Below the pieces are notes generated by a model. The model was not told where the DNA came from. It saw only the letters and a list, made by a program, of their open reading frames with translations, and searched no databases. The translations under genes were made by a program, and so were the position numbers. From Pseudomonas viridiflava (GTDB lineage: Bacteria; Pseudomonadota; Gammaproteobacteria; Pseudomonadales; Pseudomonadaceae), in assembly GCF_003702045.1 (NCBI RefSeq), contig NZ_RBTP01000048.1:1-64000 (forward strand): 64,000 bases of DNA, read 5' to 3'. Position 1 is the first letter of the stretch. Every line of letters starts with the position of its first letter. Below, piece after piece: positions 37,165-45,603 of the stretch.

Positions 37165-38616
37165 TCAGCCGTGGCTAGGTGTCGGTGCCATGTTTGCAGC
37201 CTGCACCGGTGAGCCTTTGGCCAGCCCGTAATACAGCACGCCGCCCAGAATGCAGCCGGTGAACCAGGCGAAGTTGGCGATGGGCTTGAACCACGGAATG
37301 AAGGTGAAGCACAGGCCGACCAGCGCAGTCAGCAGCAGGGCTTTCACGGCGACCCAGTTCACGCCGTTGGTGTACCAGTAGCGGCCGCTCGGGGTGTCGT
37401 TGAACAGGGCGTCGACGTCGATCTGCTGCTTCTTGATCAGGTAGTAGTCGACCAGCAGGATGCCGAACAGCGGGCCGATGCAGGCAGCGAGCACGTCCAG
37501 GGTGTAGTGAATCACTTCCGGGTTGTTGAACAGGTTCCAGGGCGTAATGAAAATCGAGGCCACAGCGGCGATCATGCCGCCTGCGCGCCAACTGATGCGG
37601 CTGGGCGCCACGTTGGCGAAGTCGAAGGCCGGGGACACGAAGTTGGCGACGATGTTGATGCCTACTGTCGCGGTCACGAAGGTAAACGCGCCCAGTAAGA
37701 CAGCTGTGGTGTTATCGATGCGCGCCACAGTGGCAATCGGGTCATGGATCATTTCACCGAAGATCGGCAGCGTGCCGGACACGATCACCACCGTCACCAG
37801 CGAGAACGCCAGAAAATTCACCGGCAGACCCCAGAAGTTGCCACGGCGTACGTCCGCCATGCTGCGGCAGTAGCGGCTGAAATCACCGAAATTCAATGTC
37901 GGCCCGGAGAAGTACGACACCACCAGTGCAATGGCCATGACGACCTGACCGAACGCCGCCCATCCCGACAGCTCTTTTTCGGCCAGGGTAAAGCTGATGT
38001 TGTCCCAACCGGCGCGCCAGACGATCCAGCCTGCGAGGGCGAACATGACGGCGTACACCGCAGGGCCGGCCCAATCGATGAAGCGCCTGATTGACTCCAT
38101 GCCGGTCCAGAACACCGCAGCCTGCACCACCCACAATGCGAGAAAGCCGAACCAACCCAGCCATGACAGGCCGAGAAAGGTCACGTTCTGATACGCCGCC
38201 AGTTCCGGGAAGAAACGCAGCACCACGATGACCAGCGCGCTGGACGCCAGGTAGGTCTGAATGCCGTACCAGGCCACCGCAATAAGGCCACGGATGATCG
38301 CCGGGATGTTGGCCCCGAAGACGCCGAACGCCAGTCGGCAGATGACCGGGTAGGGCACCGCAGCCTGCTGACTGGGTTTGGCCACCAGATTGGCAATCAC
38401 CTGAATGATGCAAATGCCCACCAGCAGTGCGATCAGCACTTGCCAACTGGCCAGCCCGAGGGCGAACAGGCTGGCTGCAAAGACGTAACCGCCGACGCTG
38501 TGCACGTCGCTCATCCAGAACGCCAGAATGTTGTACCAGGTCCACTTCTGCGGAACCGGTCCCAAATCATGGTTGTGCAGGCGCGGACTGTAGCCGGCCG
38601 GGCGTTGATCTGTCAT
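37165..38616 (-). CDS. NCS1-family nucleobase/hydantoin/allantoin permease
   Basis: A 483-residue transporter of the nucleobase:cation symporter-1 family with about 12 helices: QKWTWYNILAFWMSDVHSVGGYVFAASLF (TM1 region), GANIPAIIRGLIAVAWYGIQTYL, LNFGDFSRYC and NIVANFVSPAFDFANVAP. NCS1 proteins import uracil, allantoin, hydantoins or cytosine. Start at ATG 38616 is supported by AAGGGAG 6 nt upstream; a reading from 38808 would cross the operator. Divergent from a GntR regulator and a hydantoin/allantoin-type racemase, which favours a cyclic ureide as substrate. Confidence 0.88.
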   Translation of the reverse strand: MTDQRPAGYSPRLHNHDLGPVPQKWTWYNILAFWMSDVHSVGGYVFAASLFALGLASWQVLIALLVGICIIQVIANLVAKPSQQAAVPYPVICRLAFGVFGANIPAIIRGLIAVAWYGIQTYLASSALVIVVLRFFPELAAYQNVTFLGLSWLGWFGFLALWVVQAAVFWTGMESIRRFIDWAGPAVYAVMFALAGWIVWRAGWDNISFTLAEKELSGWAAFGQVVMAIALVVSYFSGPTLNFGDFSRYCRSMADVRRGNFWGLPVNFLAFSLVTVVIVSGTLPIFGEMIHDPIATVARIDNTTAVLLGAFTFVTATVGINIVANFVSPAFDFANVAPSRISWRAGGMIAAVASIFITPWNLFNNPEVIHYTLDVLAACIGPLFGILLVDYYLIKKQQIDVDALFNDTPSGRYWYTNGVNWVAVKALLLTALVGLCFTFIPWFKPIANFAWFTGCILGGVLYYGLAKGSPVQAANMAPTPSHG

Positions 38617-38671
38617 TGCGTTACTCCCTTCGCTGTCTGGGAACGGGATCGGGGTACGATCATTGGATTTT

Positions 38672-38682
38672 TTGTATACGAT
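38672..38682 (-). promoter_or_regulatory. TTGTATACGAT operator copy 1 (permease side)
   Basis: TTGTATACGAT at 38672-38682, about 56 bp before the NCS1 start, followed by CCTGTACG as a weaker second half. The identical 11-mer recurs at 38914 in front of the GntR gene. GTATAC is a typical core for FCD-type GntR regulators, so it is probably bound by the product of the gene at 38948. Confidence 0.6.
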
Positions 38683-38913
38683 CCTGTACGCAAGACATGT
38701 GCCATGCCCTGTTTTCAGTTGATGGATCGCTCGAAGGCCTTGCCGCAGGAAGGATTTTTCAGGAAAGCTGACGTTCTGGTCAATCCGGATTGAGTGAACG
38801 AATTGCACGCAAACAGGGCGTAATTGCGCGTTTAAGGTGCGAGCTACGTAGCATCTGTAGGGCGATGTCTTTTAGATAGCGCTATTCAGAACAGAATCCA
38901 TCGGGCACTATTC
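38683..38913. other. remainder of the divergent control region
   Basis: Between the two operator copies I see no ORF with a credible start. The region carries the two promoters of the divergent transcription units, but no hexamers stand out clearly enough to place. Confidence 0.4.
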
Positions 38914-38924
38914 TTGTATACGAT
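38914..38924 (+). promoter_or_regulatory. TTGTATACGAT operator copy 2 (gntR side)
   Basis: Exact repeat of the 11-mer at 38672, here 24 bp before the GntR start codon, continuing TTTACG. Its position just before the gene suggests autorepression. Confidence 0.6.
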
Positions 38925-38947
38925 TTTACGAAAAGCGATGTGACGCC

Positions 38948-39667
38948 ATGCCTCGACCTTCCAGCGCACCCTTGTTTGTTGCACCTGCTGCCGACGAAAA
39001 GGGCCGCGACGAACAGATCTATCAGCATGTGTTGGAAGCCATCGTCGAACATCGATTGGCGCCGGGTACACGTTTGCCGGAAGACGCCTTGGCTGACGTC
39101 TTCGACATCAGCCGCACGGGCATTCGTAAAGTGCTGCAGCGTCTGGCGCTGGAACGACTGGTGACGCTACGGCCCAAGCGCGGTGCAGAGGTTGCCCAGC
39201 CATCGGCCCAGGAAGCGCAGGATGTCTTGGGTGCCCGGCAGTTGATCGAACCGGCCTTGATGGACACCATCGCTTTACGCGTCAACGGCCAGCGTCTGGA
39301 TGCGCTGCGCACGCTCTGCGAGCAGGAACACGAAGCACAGCACGCCGGGCGTCACAGCGAGGCCATTCAACTGTCCGCACGTTTTCACGTGCAGCTGTGT
39401 GCGTTGGCAGGCAATCAGGTGCTGACCGAGCAGGTCGCGCAATTGACCACCCGTTCCTCACTGATCCTCGCCGTGTATGGCTCGCGGCGCAGTGTGGGGT
39501 GCGACTGCGGCGAGCATGCCGATCTGCTGACCTTGCTGGAAGCCGGGCAGGGTGAAGCGGCGCGTGTGTGGATGGCCGAGCATCTGCGCCGCATCCGCGC
39601 CAGCCTTAACGTGGATGAGCCGGTCAGCGAGACGGTGGATTTCCACAGTATTTTCAAACGGCGCTGA
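38948..39667 (+). CDS. GntR-family regulator, FCD subfamily
   Basis: A 239-residue regulator: an N-terminal winged helix ([45 protein letters not shown], residues about 23-68) and an FCD effector domain with the metal-ligand pattern D/H ([27 protein letters not shown]). Divergent from the NCS1 permease and 10 nt before the racemase, with TTGTATACGAT in front of both divergent units. It probably represses uptake and metabolism of the ureide in its absence. Confidence 0.88.
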   Translation: MPRPSSAPLFVAPAADEKGRDEQIYQHVLEAIVEHRLAPGTRLPEDALADVFDISRTGIRKVLQRLALERLVTLRPKRGAEVAQPSAQEAQDVLGARQLIEPALMDTIALRVNGQRLDALRTLCEQEHEAQHAGRHSEAIQLSARFHVQLCALAGNQVLTEQVAQLTTRSSLILAVYGSRRSVGCDCGEHADLLTLLEAGQGEAARVWMAEHLRRIRASLNVDEPVSETVDFHSIFKRR

Positions 39668-39677
39668 AGGAGGCCCG

Positions 39678-40409
39678 GTGCGTATTCAACTCATCAATCC
39701 CAACACCAGCGAAGCCATGACCCGCAAGATGGGGCAAGCGGCGGAAGCGGTTGCGCGTTCCGGGACGCAGATCATTGCCTGCACCCCGGCGGATGGCCCG
39801 GTGTCCATCGAAGGGCATTTCGACGAAGCCATCGCCACGCTGGGCGTGCTTGAAGAGGTGCGTAAGGGCCGCGAGCAGCAGGTCGATGCGCACATCATTG
39901 CCTGCTTTGGCGATCCCGGCTTGCTGGCGGCACGTGAAGCTGCGATGGCTCCGGTCATCGGCATCGCCGAAGCGGCCTTCCACATGGCCAGCCTGATCTC
40001 GACCCGGTTTGCCGTCGTGACCACCCTGACCCGCACACGAATCATCGCTGAGCATCTGCTGCAGCGTTATGGGTTCAGCGCGTTATGCACATCGGTACGT
40101 TGTATCGATCTGCCCGTTCTGGCGCTGGAAGAGAGCGGCCCCGAACTGGTCGAACTCATGGCCGAGCAGGCCCGCCGGGCAAGAGACGAAGAGGGCGCGG
40201 GCGCCATCGTGCTGGGGTGCGGTGGGATGGCCGATCTGGGGCGGCAATTGAGCGAAGCGGTAGGTTTGCCGGTGATCGATGGCGTTGCAGCCGCAGTGAA
40301 ACTTGCCGAATCGCTTGTAGACCTGGGCCTGACCACCAGCAAACACGGCGACCTGGCGGACCCGATTGGAAAACCGTTTAAGGGGCGGTTTGGGTATTTG
40401 AGTCGGTAG
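39678..40409 (+). CDS. Asp/Glu/hydantoin racemase family protein (hydantoin or allantoin racemase)
   Basis: A 243-residue enzyme with the paired catalytic cysteines at C76 (IIACFGDPG) and C181 (VLGCGGM), the same numbering as characterised hydantoin racemases. N-terminal IQLINPNTSEAMT is the family start. It would racemise a 5-substituted hydantoin or allantoin in the cytoplasm. GTG 39678 follows AAGGAGG by 3 nt, and lies 10 nt after the gntR stop, so the two are cotranscribed. No hydantoinase or allantoinase gene is adjacent, so downstream steps must be encoded elsewhere. Confidence 0.87.
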   Translation: MRIQLINPNTSEAMTRKMGQAAEAVARSGTQIIACTPADGPVSIEGHFDEAIATLGVLEEVRKGREQQVDAHIIACFGDPGLLAAREAAMAPVIGIAEAAFHMASLISTRFAVVTTLTRTRIIAEHLLQRYGFSALCTSVRCIDLPVLALEESGPELVELMAEQARRARDEEGAGAIVLGCGGMADLGRQLSEAVGLPVIDGVAAAVKLAESLVDLGLTTSKHGDLADPIGKPFKGRFGYLSR

Positions 40410-40420
40410 TACTGCTGAGA

Positions 40421-40523
40421 CGGACGCGCAGCGTCCCGAGATGCATTCTCACGCTCCTGCGTGGTAACGCCGCCCAGGACGCTCGCGTCCGTTCTCGAAT
40501 GTGACGCGCAGCGACGGCGTCAC
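40421..40523. repeat. short GC-rich double-hairpin repeat, copy 1 (degenerate)
   Basis: A string of small dyads: GGACGC-gca-GCGTCC (40422-40436), CACGC-tcct-GCGTG, GGACGC-tc-GCGTCC (40477-40490) and GTGACGC...GCGTCAC (40501-40523). It resembles the units at 50918 and 52737 but is shorter and more worn. Its right edge overlaps the stop codon of the next gene on the minus strand. Confidence 0.6.
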
Positions 40524-40744
40524 CCCTTGCTGTGCTCATTCGATGTCGGTGCCTCGACCACGCCACGCGGCCCGCTGACCCCCCAGATACCGGCACCCAC
40601 GATAGGCAGTGCCAGAATCAGCACGGTCCAGCCGATCTTGGTCCCGGACGACTTGGTCGAGCGCCAGACGCTGTAGATCAACCATGCATCCAGCGCCAGG
40701 ACGATGATCACTGCTGCGATCCAGAACACGTTGAACGCTTCCAT
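40520..40744 (-). CDS. small inner-membrane protein, phospholipase D N-terminal-like (PLDc_N)
   Basis: A 74-residue protein with two hydrophobic helices (about residues 6-24 and 35-56) joined by RSTKSSGTKIGW and ending GPRG plus a polar tail; the W-x-(I/V)-L-x-LP-I-G-x-G pattern is that of PLDc_N domain proteins, which lack the catalytic part. Function unknown. I prefer the second of two ATGs because AAGGAGG is then 6 nt upstream. It follows the zinc alcohol dehydrogenase by 18 bp on the same strand and is likely cotranscribed. Confidence 0.7.
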   Translation of the reverse strand: MEAFNVFWIAAVIIVLALDAWLIYSVWRSTKSSGTKIGWTVLILALPIVGAGIWGVSGPRGVVEAPTSNEHSKG

Positions 40745-40762
40745 CATTTACCTCCTTCTTCG

Positions 40763-41986
40763 TTATACCGCCGGCACGCTGGTCAGTGAGTCAGGTTCCG
40801 GCACGGTGATGTCACTGCGGCCCGGCGTCAGGATCACCTTGCGGCAGTCTTCTTCTTTCTTGTCGAAAATCTTGTAGCCGGCGGCTGCGTCCTCCAGGGA
40901 CATGCGGTGGGTGATGATTGCCTCGGGTTCCAGACGACCCGTCTCGATGTGGTCCAGCAACTCGGGCATGAACCGCTGCACATGGGTCTGGCCCATCTTG
41001 AAGGTCAGGCCCTTGTCGAAGGCATCGCCGAACATGAAGCCGTGGATGAACCCCGCGTAAACCCCTGGCACGCTCACCACGCCGCCACGTCTGACGGTTG
41101 CGATGCACTGGCGCAACGCCTTGCCGCTGCTGCCTTCGAGCTTGAGGGTGGCGAGTACCGTTTCAGTGGTGCTGCCTTTGGCTTCGAAACCCACCGCGTC
41201 CACCACGCCATCAACGCCGCGCATGCCCGGTGTCTGGCGAATGATGGTGTCGGCCGGATCGTCATCCTCGTCAAAATCGATCGGGATAACGCCATAAGTC
41301 CGTTGTGCGTAAGCCAGGCGATACGGGTGGTGATCGACCATGAAAATCCGCTCCGCACCGAGCATTTTGGCGCACGCTGCACTCATCAACCCCACCGGGC
41401 CTGCGCCGTAGATGGCAATGCTCGACCCTTTGCCGATACCGGTATTGGTCACCGCCTGCCAGGCGGTGGGCAGGATGTCGGAGAGAAACAGCACTTTCTC
41501 GTCCGCCAACGTGCCGGGCACTTTAAACGGACCAACGTTGGCCTTGGGCACACGCACATATTCAGCCTGGCCGCCTGGAACGCCACCGTACAGATGGCTG
41601 AAACCAAACAGCGCGGCACCCGGTGGGATGGATTTCTTGTTGAGGATCGCGCCACGTCCGGTGTTGGTGGTTTCGCAGGCCGCGAAAAGGTCCTGATGGC
41701 AGAAGAAGCATTCGCCGCAGGCGATCACGAACGGAATGACGACCCGGTCGCCACGTTGAAGTGAGGTCACGCCGGAGCCTGTTTCTTCCACGATGCCCAT
41801 GAACTCATGACCAAAGATGTCGCCATGCTCCACCGTGGGAATCTTGCCACGATACAGGTGCAGGTCCGAGCCGCAGATGGCGGTCGCCGTGACCCGCAGA
41901 ATGATGTCGTCGGCTTTCTGTATTTCCGGGTCCGGCACGGTGTCGACTTTTACGTTGTGTGCGCCGTGGTAGGTCAACGCTCTCAT
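40763..41986 (-). CDS. zinc-dependent alcohol dehydrogenase (MDR, formaldehyde-dehydrogenase-like)
   Basis: A 407-residue MDR enzyme. Catalytic zinc ligands C38 (AICGSD) and H60/E61 (GHEFMG); a structural zinc lobe [15 protein letters not shown]; Rossmann motif [12 protein letters not shown]. The length and the insertion after residue 120 ([26 protein letters not shown]) resemble glutathione-independent formaldehyde dehydrogenase-like proteins rather than simple alcohol dehydrogenases. It oxidises an alcohol or aldehyde with NAD(P); the substrate is undetermined. A small membrane protein gene follows in the same transcript. Its promoter region faces the DUF892 gene. Confidence 0.88.
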   Translation of the reverse strand: MRALTYHGAHNVKVDTVPDPEIQKADDIILRVTATAICGSDLHLYRGKIPTVEHGDIFGHEFMGIVEETGSGVTSLQRGDRVVIPFVIACGECFFCHQDLFAACETTNTGRGAILNKKSIPPGAALFGFSHLYGGVPGGQAEYVRVPKANVGPFKVPGTLADEKVLFLSDILPTAWQAVTNTGIGKGSSIAIYGAGPVGLMSAACAKMLGAERIFMVDHHPYRLAYAQRTYGVIPIDFDEDDDPADTIIRQTPGMRGVDGVVDAVGFEAKGSTTETVLATLKLEGSSGKALRQCIATVRRGGVVSVPGVYAGFIHGFMFGDAFDKGLTFKMGQTHVQRFMPELLDHIETGRLEPEAIITHRMSLEDAAAGYKIFDKKEEDCRKVILTPGRSDITVPEPDSLTSVPAV

Positions 41987-42239
41987 GAGAAGCCCTCAGG
42001 TCGGATCGAAAAGTCTGATCTGTCATTTCTGATGAGCGGATTTATGGTTTTTTGGTTCAGCGGATTTGTTCAAGGCAGGACTAACGGTAGCGGTTAGAGG
42101 GTGGGAGTGCTGTTCGTCGGCTCTTTGAGCGTCGGGCCTGAACGGCCCTCCAGGCCTTGAGTCGACTGATTGACGGGCGAGAAGTGAAGCCGTTCGCCTG
42201 AGTCAATTCGAACCCGAATTCACTGACACGAGGTTTCCG

Positions 42240-42758
42240 ATGAGTACTGCATCCAAAAAAACCACGATAAAAGATTTGTTCATTCATGAGCTTTCCGACA
42301 TCTACAGCGCCGAGAAACAGATTCTCAAAGGGCTGTCGAAAATGGCTCGCGCGTCGACCAATTCGACATTGGCGCAGGCATTCGAATCCCATAAAGACGA
42401 AACCCAAGGGCAGATCGAACGCATCGACAAGGTGGTCGAGATGACCGAGTTGAAGCTCAAGAGGATGAAGTGCATTGCGATGGAAGGGCTGATCGAAGAA
42501 AGCAAAGAGCTCATTGATGAAATTGAAAAAGGTCCGGTCCTTGACGCCGGATTGATCGCTGCGTGCCAGAAAGTGGAGCACTACGAAATTGCCGGGTACG
42601 GCACATTGGTGGCAATGGCCAAACATCTGGGCATGAACGACGTCGCAGAACTGTTGGGTGAAACGTTGGCAGAGGAAAAGTCGGCCGATGAACGACTGAC
42701 GAAGATCGCTGAGGAGGGCGGCAATCAGGCCGCGACTATGGAGAGTGAACAGCGATAA
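42240..42758 (+). CDS. ferritin-like DUF892 (YciE/YciF-type) stress protein
   Basis: A 172-residue four-helix protein of the DUF892 family: IKDLFIHELSDIYSAEKQILKGLSKMA, then KVEHYEIAGYGTLVAMAK and LLGETLAEEKSADERLTKIAEEG; the Glu/His residues on helices (E-x2-Y-x2-E, E-x6-H, E-H-Y-E) are in ferritin-like positions. YciE/F homologues are induced by stress and may bind metal, role unresolved. GAGG precedes the ATG. Divergent from the zinc dehydrogenase across about 250 bp in which I see no other gene. Confidence 0.85.
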   Translation: MSTASKKTTIKDLFIHELSDIYSAEKQILKGLSKMARASTNSTLAQAFESHKDETQGQIERIDKVVEMTELKLKRMKCIAMEGLIEESKELIDEIEKGPVLDAGLIAACQKVEHYEIAGYGTLVAMAKHLGMNDVAELLGETLAEEKSADERLTKIAEEGGNQAATMESEQR

Positions 42759-42768
42759 AGCGCGACAA

Positions 42769-42797
42769 GAGGCCCGACGGCGGCGAGGACGGGCCTC
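42769..42797 (+). terminator. hairpin after the DUF892 gene
   Basis: GAGGCCCG / CGGGCCTC, 8-bp stem with a 13-nt loop, 10 nt past the stop codon. The long loop makes it a moderate terminator candidate. Confidence 0.4.
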
Positions 42798-42830
42798 CCA
42801 CACTCCCATGCTTGCAGGGCAAACTCCCGA

Positions 42831-43736
42831 TCAGTTTCTGAACGCCGTCATGTCCTGTAACAGCATCCCCATCAGCCGACTGGCACCCACACTCAACTGA
42901 CGGCCCAAGCGGCTGATCAAGTGCGTCTGCGGGCTGCTGAACACCTCATGTTGCAGTGGCAGAGCACGCAGCCTGCCGCTTCTAATGTCCTTTTCCACGA
43001 CAAAGGTCGGCAGCAGCGTGACGCCGCCCTGCATGGCGAAGTGTTTGAGCATGGCGAAGGTATTGCAGGTCAGTGTGGGCTCAAGCGTGATGCCCAACTG
43101 GTGTTCAGCCTCCAGCAGAATCTGGCGAATACCGTACGAAACGGCGGGCAGTGCCAACCGGTAGGTGTCCAGCGATTTGAGTTCGATAGGCCCCGGTCGC
43201 TGCGTCAATGGATGATCGGGTGCTGTCACCACGCATACCGGCTGGCGTTGGTGGGCATGGGAGCGGATTTTCGGGTCGGCGGCCGGGTTGAACACCAGCC
43301 CGATATGCGCTTCGTCTTCAACCACCTGACGAATCACTTCATTGCTGCCACAGACGTTCACGATCAGCTCGATGCGAGGGTACAGTGCGGAAAATTTCGC
43401 CAGCGGCTGCGCCAGGCTTTCCAGAAAACCTTCCCCGGAAACCAGCGTGACCGAGCCGCTGTGCAGGCCGCGCAAGGCTTGAATCGAGTCCAGCAAGACT
43501 TCCTGTTGGGTCAGTCGCTGACGGTAGTACGCCAACACCTTGTCACCCGCTTCGGTGGGCTTGACCCCGCGCCGATGGCGTTCAAGCAGCGGCGAACCCA
43601 GCTCCAGTTCCAGTTGCGCGATCTGCCGACTGACCGCTGACGGCGCGACGTTCAGAAAGTCGGCCGCTGCGCGGACGCTGCCCAGCCTTACGGCTTCGAA
43701 GAAATAAAGGATCCGACGATCCTGCACCAGACTCAT
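42831..43736 (-). CDS. LysR-family transcriptional regulator
   Basis: A 301-residue LysR regulator: HTH SVRAAADFLNVAPSAVSRQIAQLE (about residues 19-42) and a periplasmic-binding-protein-like effector domain. Divergent from the cysE-like gene at 43841; a T-N11-A dyad overlaps the region just upstream of its own start. It probably governs the cysE to M20 gene run, whose inducer is unknown. Confidence 0.87.
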   Translation of the reverse strand: MSLVQDRRILYFFEAVRLGSVRAAADFLNVAPSAVSRQIAQLELELGSPLLERHRRGVKPTEAGDKVLAYYRQRLTQQEVLLDSIQALRGLHSGSVTLVSGEGFLESLAQPLAKFSALYPRIELIVNVCGSNEVIRQVVEDEAHIGLVFNPAADPKIRSHAHQRQPVCVVTAPDHPLTQRPGPIELKSLDTYRLALPAVSYGIRQILLEAEHQLGITLEPTLTCNTFAMLKHFAMQGGVTLLPTFVVEKDIRSGRLRALPLQHEVFSSPQTHLISRLGRQLSVGASRLMGMLLQDMTAFRN

Positions 43737-43746
43737 GGCTGTCCTG

Positions 43747-43765
43747 TGTTGCGCTCAACGCAACA
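43747..43765. promoter_or_regulatory. LysR-type dyad, T-N11-A core
   Basis: Perfect inverted repeat TGTTGCG-CTCAA-CGCAACA, with TGCGCTCAACGCA as the inner T-N11-A motif. It stands 10 nt before the lysR start and about 75 nt before cysE, placing it for both autoregulation and divergent control. Confidence 0.6.
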
Positions 43766-43840
43766 TAAATTCGATTTCCGGATTATTGCTGAGAGGGGAG
43801 AACGCTGTCCATACTCGGTCATCAGCACAAGGGAACGCGT

Positions 43841-44605
43841 ATGAAGGCTCTTTGGCAGCGTTTGCGGGAACAGGCAAAACAGTTGGGTGAGCGTAACCCG
43901 GTACTGGGCCGTTACGGGCAGGATCGGCTGTTGGCACACACGTCCTTCGAATCGGCGCTCGCTACCAGCCTGGCCAGTCAGTTGCAGAGCCATGCCGCAG
44001 GAACCGACCTCGGACTCTGGTTCAACAACGTTCTTCATGCGCACCCTGAGATTGCCGAATCGGCAGCGGCGGACATAGACCATCTGGTCGTGGTCAATCC
44101 GGCCTGTCCTGATCACCTCACCGCTTTTCTGACCTTTCGTGGCATCCAGGCCGTGCAGGCGTATCGCATCGCCCACGCACTGTGGCGCGACGGCGATATT
44201 CAAAGCGCGGTCCTGTTGCAGAACTGGGCGGCCAACACCTGGGCCATCGACATTCATCCCGCCGCGTGTTTGGGCAAGCGGCTGTTCGTCGATCACGGCA
44301 TGGGACTGGTGATCGGTGAAACCGCTGTGGTCGAGGACGACGTCAGCCTCTGGCATGGCGTCACGCTGGGCAGCACGCTCAGCGAGGCGGGCGACCGTCA
44401 CCCCAAAATTCGTCGCGGTGCGCTGATCTGCGCAGGCGCCACGGTGCTCGGCAACATCGAAGTGGGCGAGCGCGCCATCGTTGCCGCCGGTGCCGTGGTG
44501 CTCAAGCCGGTCGAAGCCGGAACTGTGGTGGCTGGCACACCGGCCAAGGTCATCGGCCGGGCACCGGACTCACTGGCCACGTTCACCAGCAAGTCTGAGA
44601 ACTGA
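43841..44605 (+). CDS. cysE: serine O-acetyltransferase (CysE/EpsC type)
   Basis: A 254-residue enzyme: an N-terminal helical domain and a C-terminal left-handed beta-helix of hexapeptide repeats with DIHPAACLGKRLFVDHGMGLVIGETAVVEDDVSLWHGVTLG; the paired HP and DHG segments carry the catalytic His/Asp. It makes O-acetyl-L-serine from serine and acetyl-CoA for cysteine formation. It is not with the usual Fe-S cluster genes: it starts a run with a beta-hydroxyacid dehydrogenase, an aldehyde dehydrogenase and an M20 deacylase under a divergent LysR, so this is probably a second, pathway-linked copy (inference). Confidence 0.88.
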   Translation: MKALWQRLREQAKQLGERNPVLGRYGQDRLLAHTSFESALATSLASQLQSHAAGTDLGLWFNNVLHAHPEIAESAAADIDHLVVVNPACPDHLTAFLTFRGIQAVQAYRIAHALWRDGDIQSAVLLQNWAANTWAIDIHPAACLGKRLFVDHGMGLVIGETAVVEDDVSLWHGVTLGSTLSEAGDRHPKIRRGALICAGATVLGNIEVGERAIVAAGAVVLKPVEAGTVVAGTPAKVIGRAPDSLATFTSKSEN

Positions 44606-44709
44606 CTCATGGAAGACATCGCAGATGGCCGCCGTCGCACCGTTTCCGTCAGGGCACCGGGCAACGTCATTTTTGAATGCGTATAAAACCTTTAATAGAG
44701 ATGCAGAAC

Positions 44710-45600
44710 ATGACTTTGAAAACAGGCGTGATCGGATTGGGCAATATGGGCGGCGGCATGGCCGCAACGCTCGCAGGCAAGGGCTTCGATGTCAGTGGTT
44801 TTGATCTGTCGCAGGCCGCGCTGGCAATGGCCGAGAGCAAGGGTGTAAAGCCGGTTGCTGACCGCACTCAACTGATCCAGAGCGTGGATATTCTGATTTT
44901 GTCGTTGCCCAAGGCCGAGCATGTCGAGTCTGTGTGCCTGGGCGCCGGTGGCATTCGCGAAGTGGGCCATGAAGGGTTGATCGTGGTTGATACCACCACC
45001 TCCACACCCGAAATGAGCCGCAAGGTTGCCGCTGAACTGGCCAAGGCGGGAATCGCGTTCATCGATGCCCCCGTGTCAGGCGGCCCGAAAGGGGCAGCCA
45101 CCGGCACCATGTCGATGGTGATCGGTGCTGAAGAGGCCGATCTGGCCCGGGCCATGCCGGTACTGGAGGGCATGAGCGGCACGCGGGTTCATGTGGGCCA
45201 GTGCGGCGCGGGTAACGTGGCCAAGATTGCCAACAACATGCTTGCCGCCTGCCACCTGATCAGCACCGCCGAAGCCGTCGCGATGGCGGCCAAAGCAGGC
45301 GTTGACCCGGAAAAACTGCTTCAGGGCCTGAACGCAGGCTCCGGCCGCAGCGGCGCGACGCAAGTCATGTTCCCCACCTGGGTGCTGAACAAGGCCTACG
45401 ACTCGGGCTTCACGATGGGCCTGATGCGCAAGGACGTCGGCCTGGCCAGCGATCTGGCGGACAGCCTCGACATGGACCTGCCGCTTTCCCGCGTCGTCGC
45501 ACACTTGTGGAAGGCCAGCAGCGAGACGCTGGCCGACAACGAAGACTTCTGCGCCATCGTGCAACGCACCGATGCCAAACTTTACGGTCACGGAGAATAA
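44710..45600 (+). CDS. NAD(P)-dependent beta-hydroxyacid dehydrogenase (HIBADH family)
   Basis: A 296-residue enzyme with N-terminal Rossmann GVIGLGNMGGGMA, substrate motif FIDAPVSGGPKGA (about residue 117) and the catalytic-Lys region CGAGNVAKIANNM. Family members oxidise 3-hydroxyisobutyrate, tartronate semialdehyde, threonate or similar to the semialdehyde or keto acid. I use ATG 44710 with AGAG 9 nt upstream; 44677 and 44701 are also open. The next gene, an aldehyde dehydrogenase, begins 3 nt after the stop, suggesting the aldehyde product is passed to it. Confidence 0.87.
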   Translation: MTLKTGVIGLGNMGGGMAATLAGKGFDVSGFDLSQAALAMAESKGVKPVADRTQLIQSVDILILSLPKAEHVESVCLGAGGIREVGHEGLIVVDTTTSTPEMSRKVAAELAKAGIAFIDAPVSGGPKGAATGTMSMVIGAEEADLARAMPVLEGMSGTRVHVGQCGAGNVAKIANNMLAACHLISTAEAVAMAAKAGVDPEKLLQGLNAGSGRSGATQVMFPTWVLNKAYDSGFTMGLMRKDVGLASDLADSLDMDLPLSRVVAHLWKASSETLADNEDFCAIVQRTDAKLYGHGE

Positions 45601-45603
45601 GTG

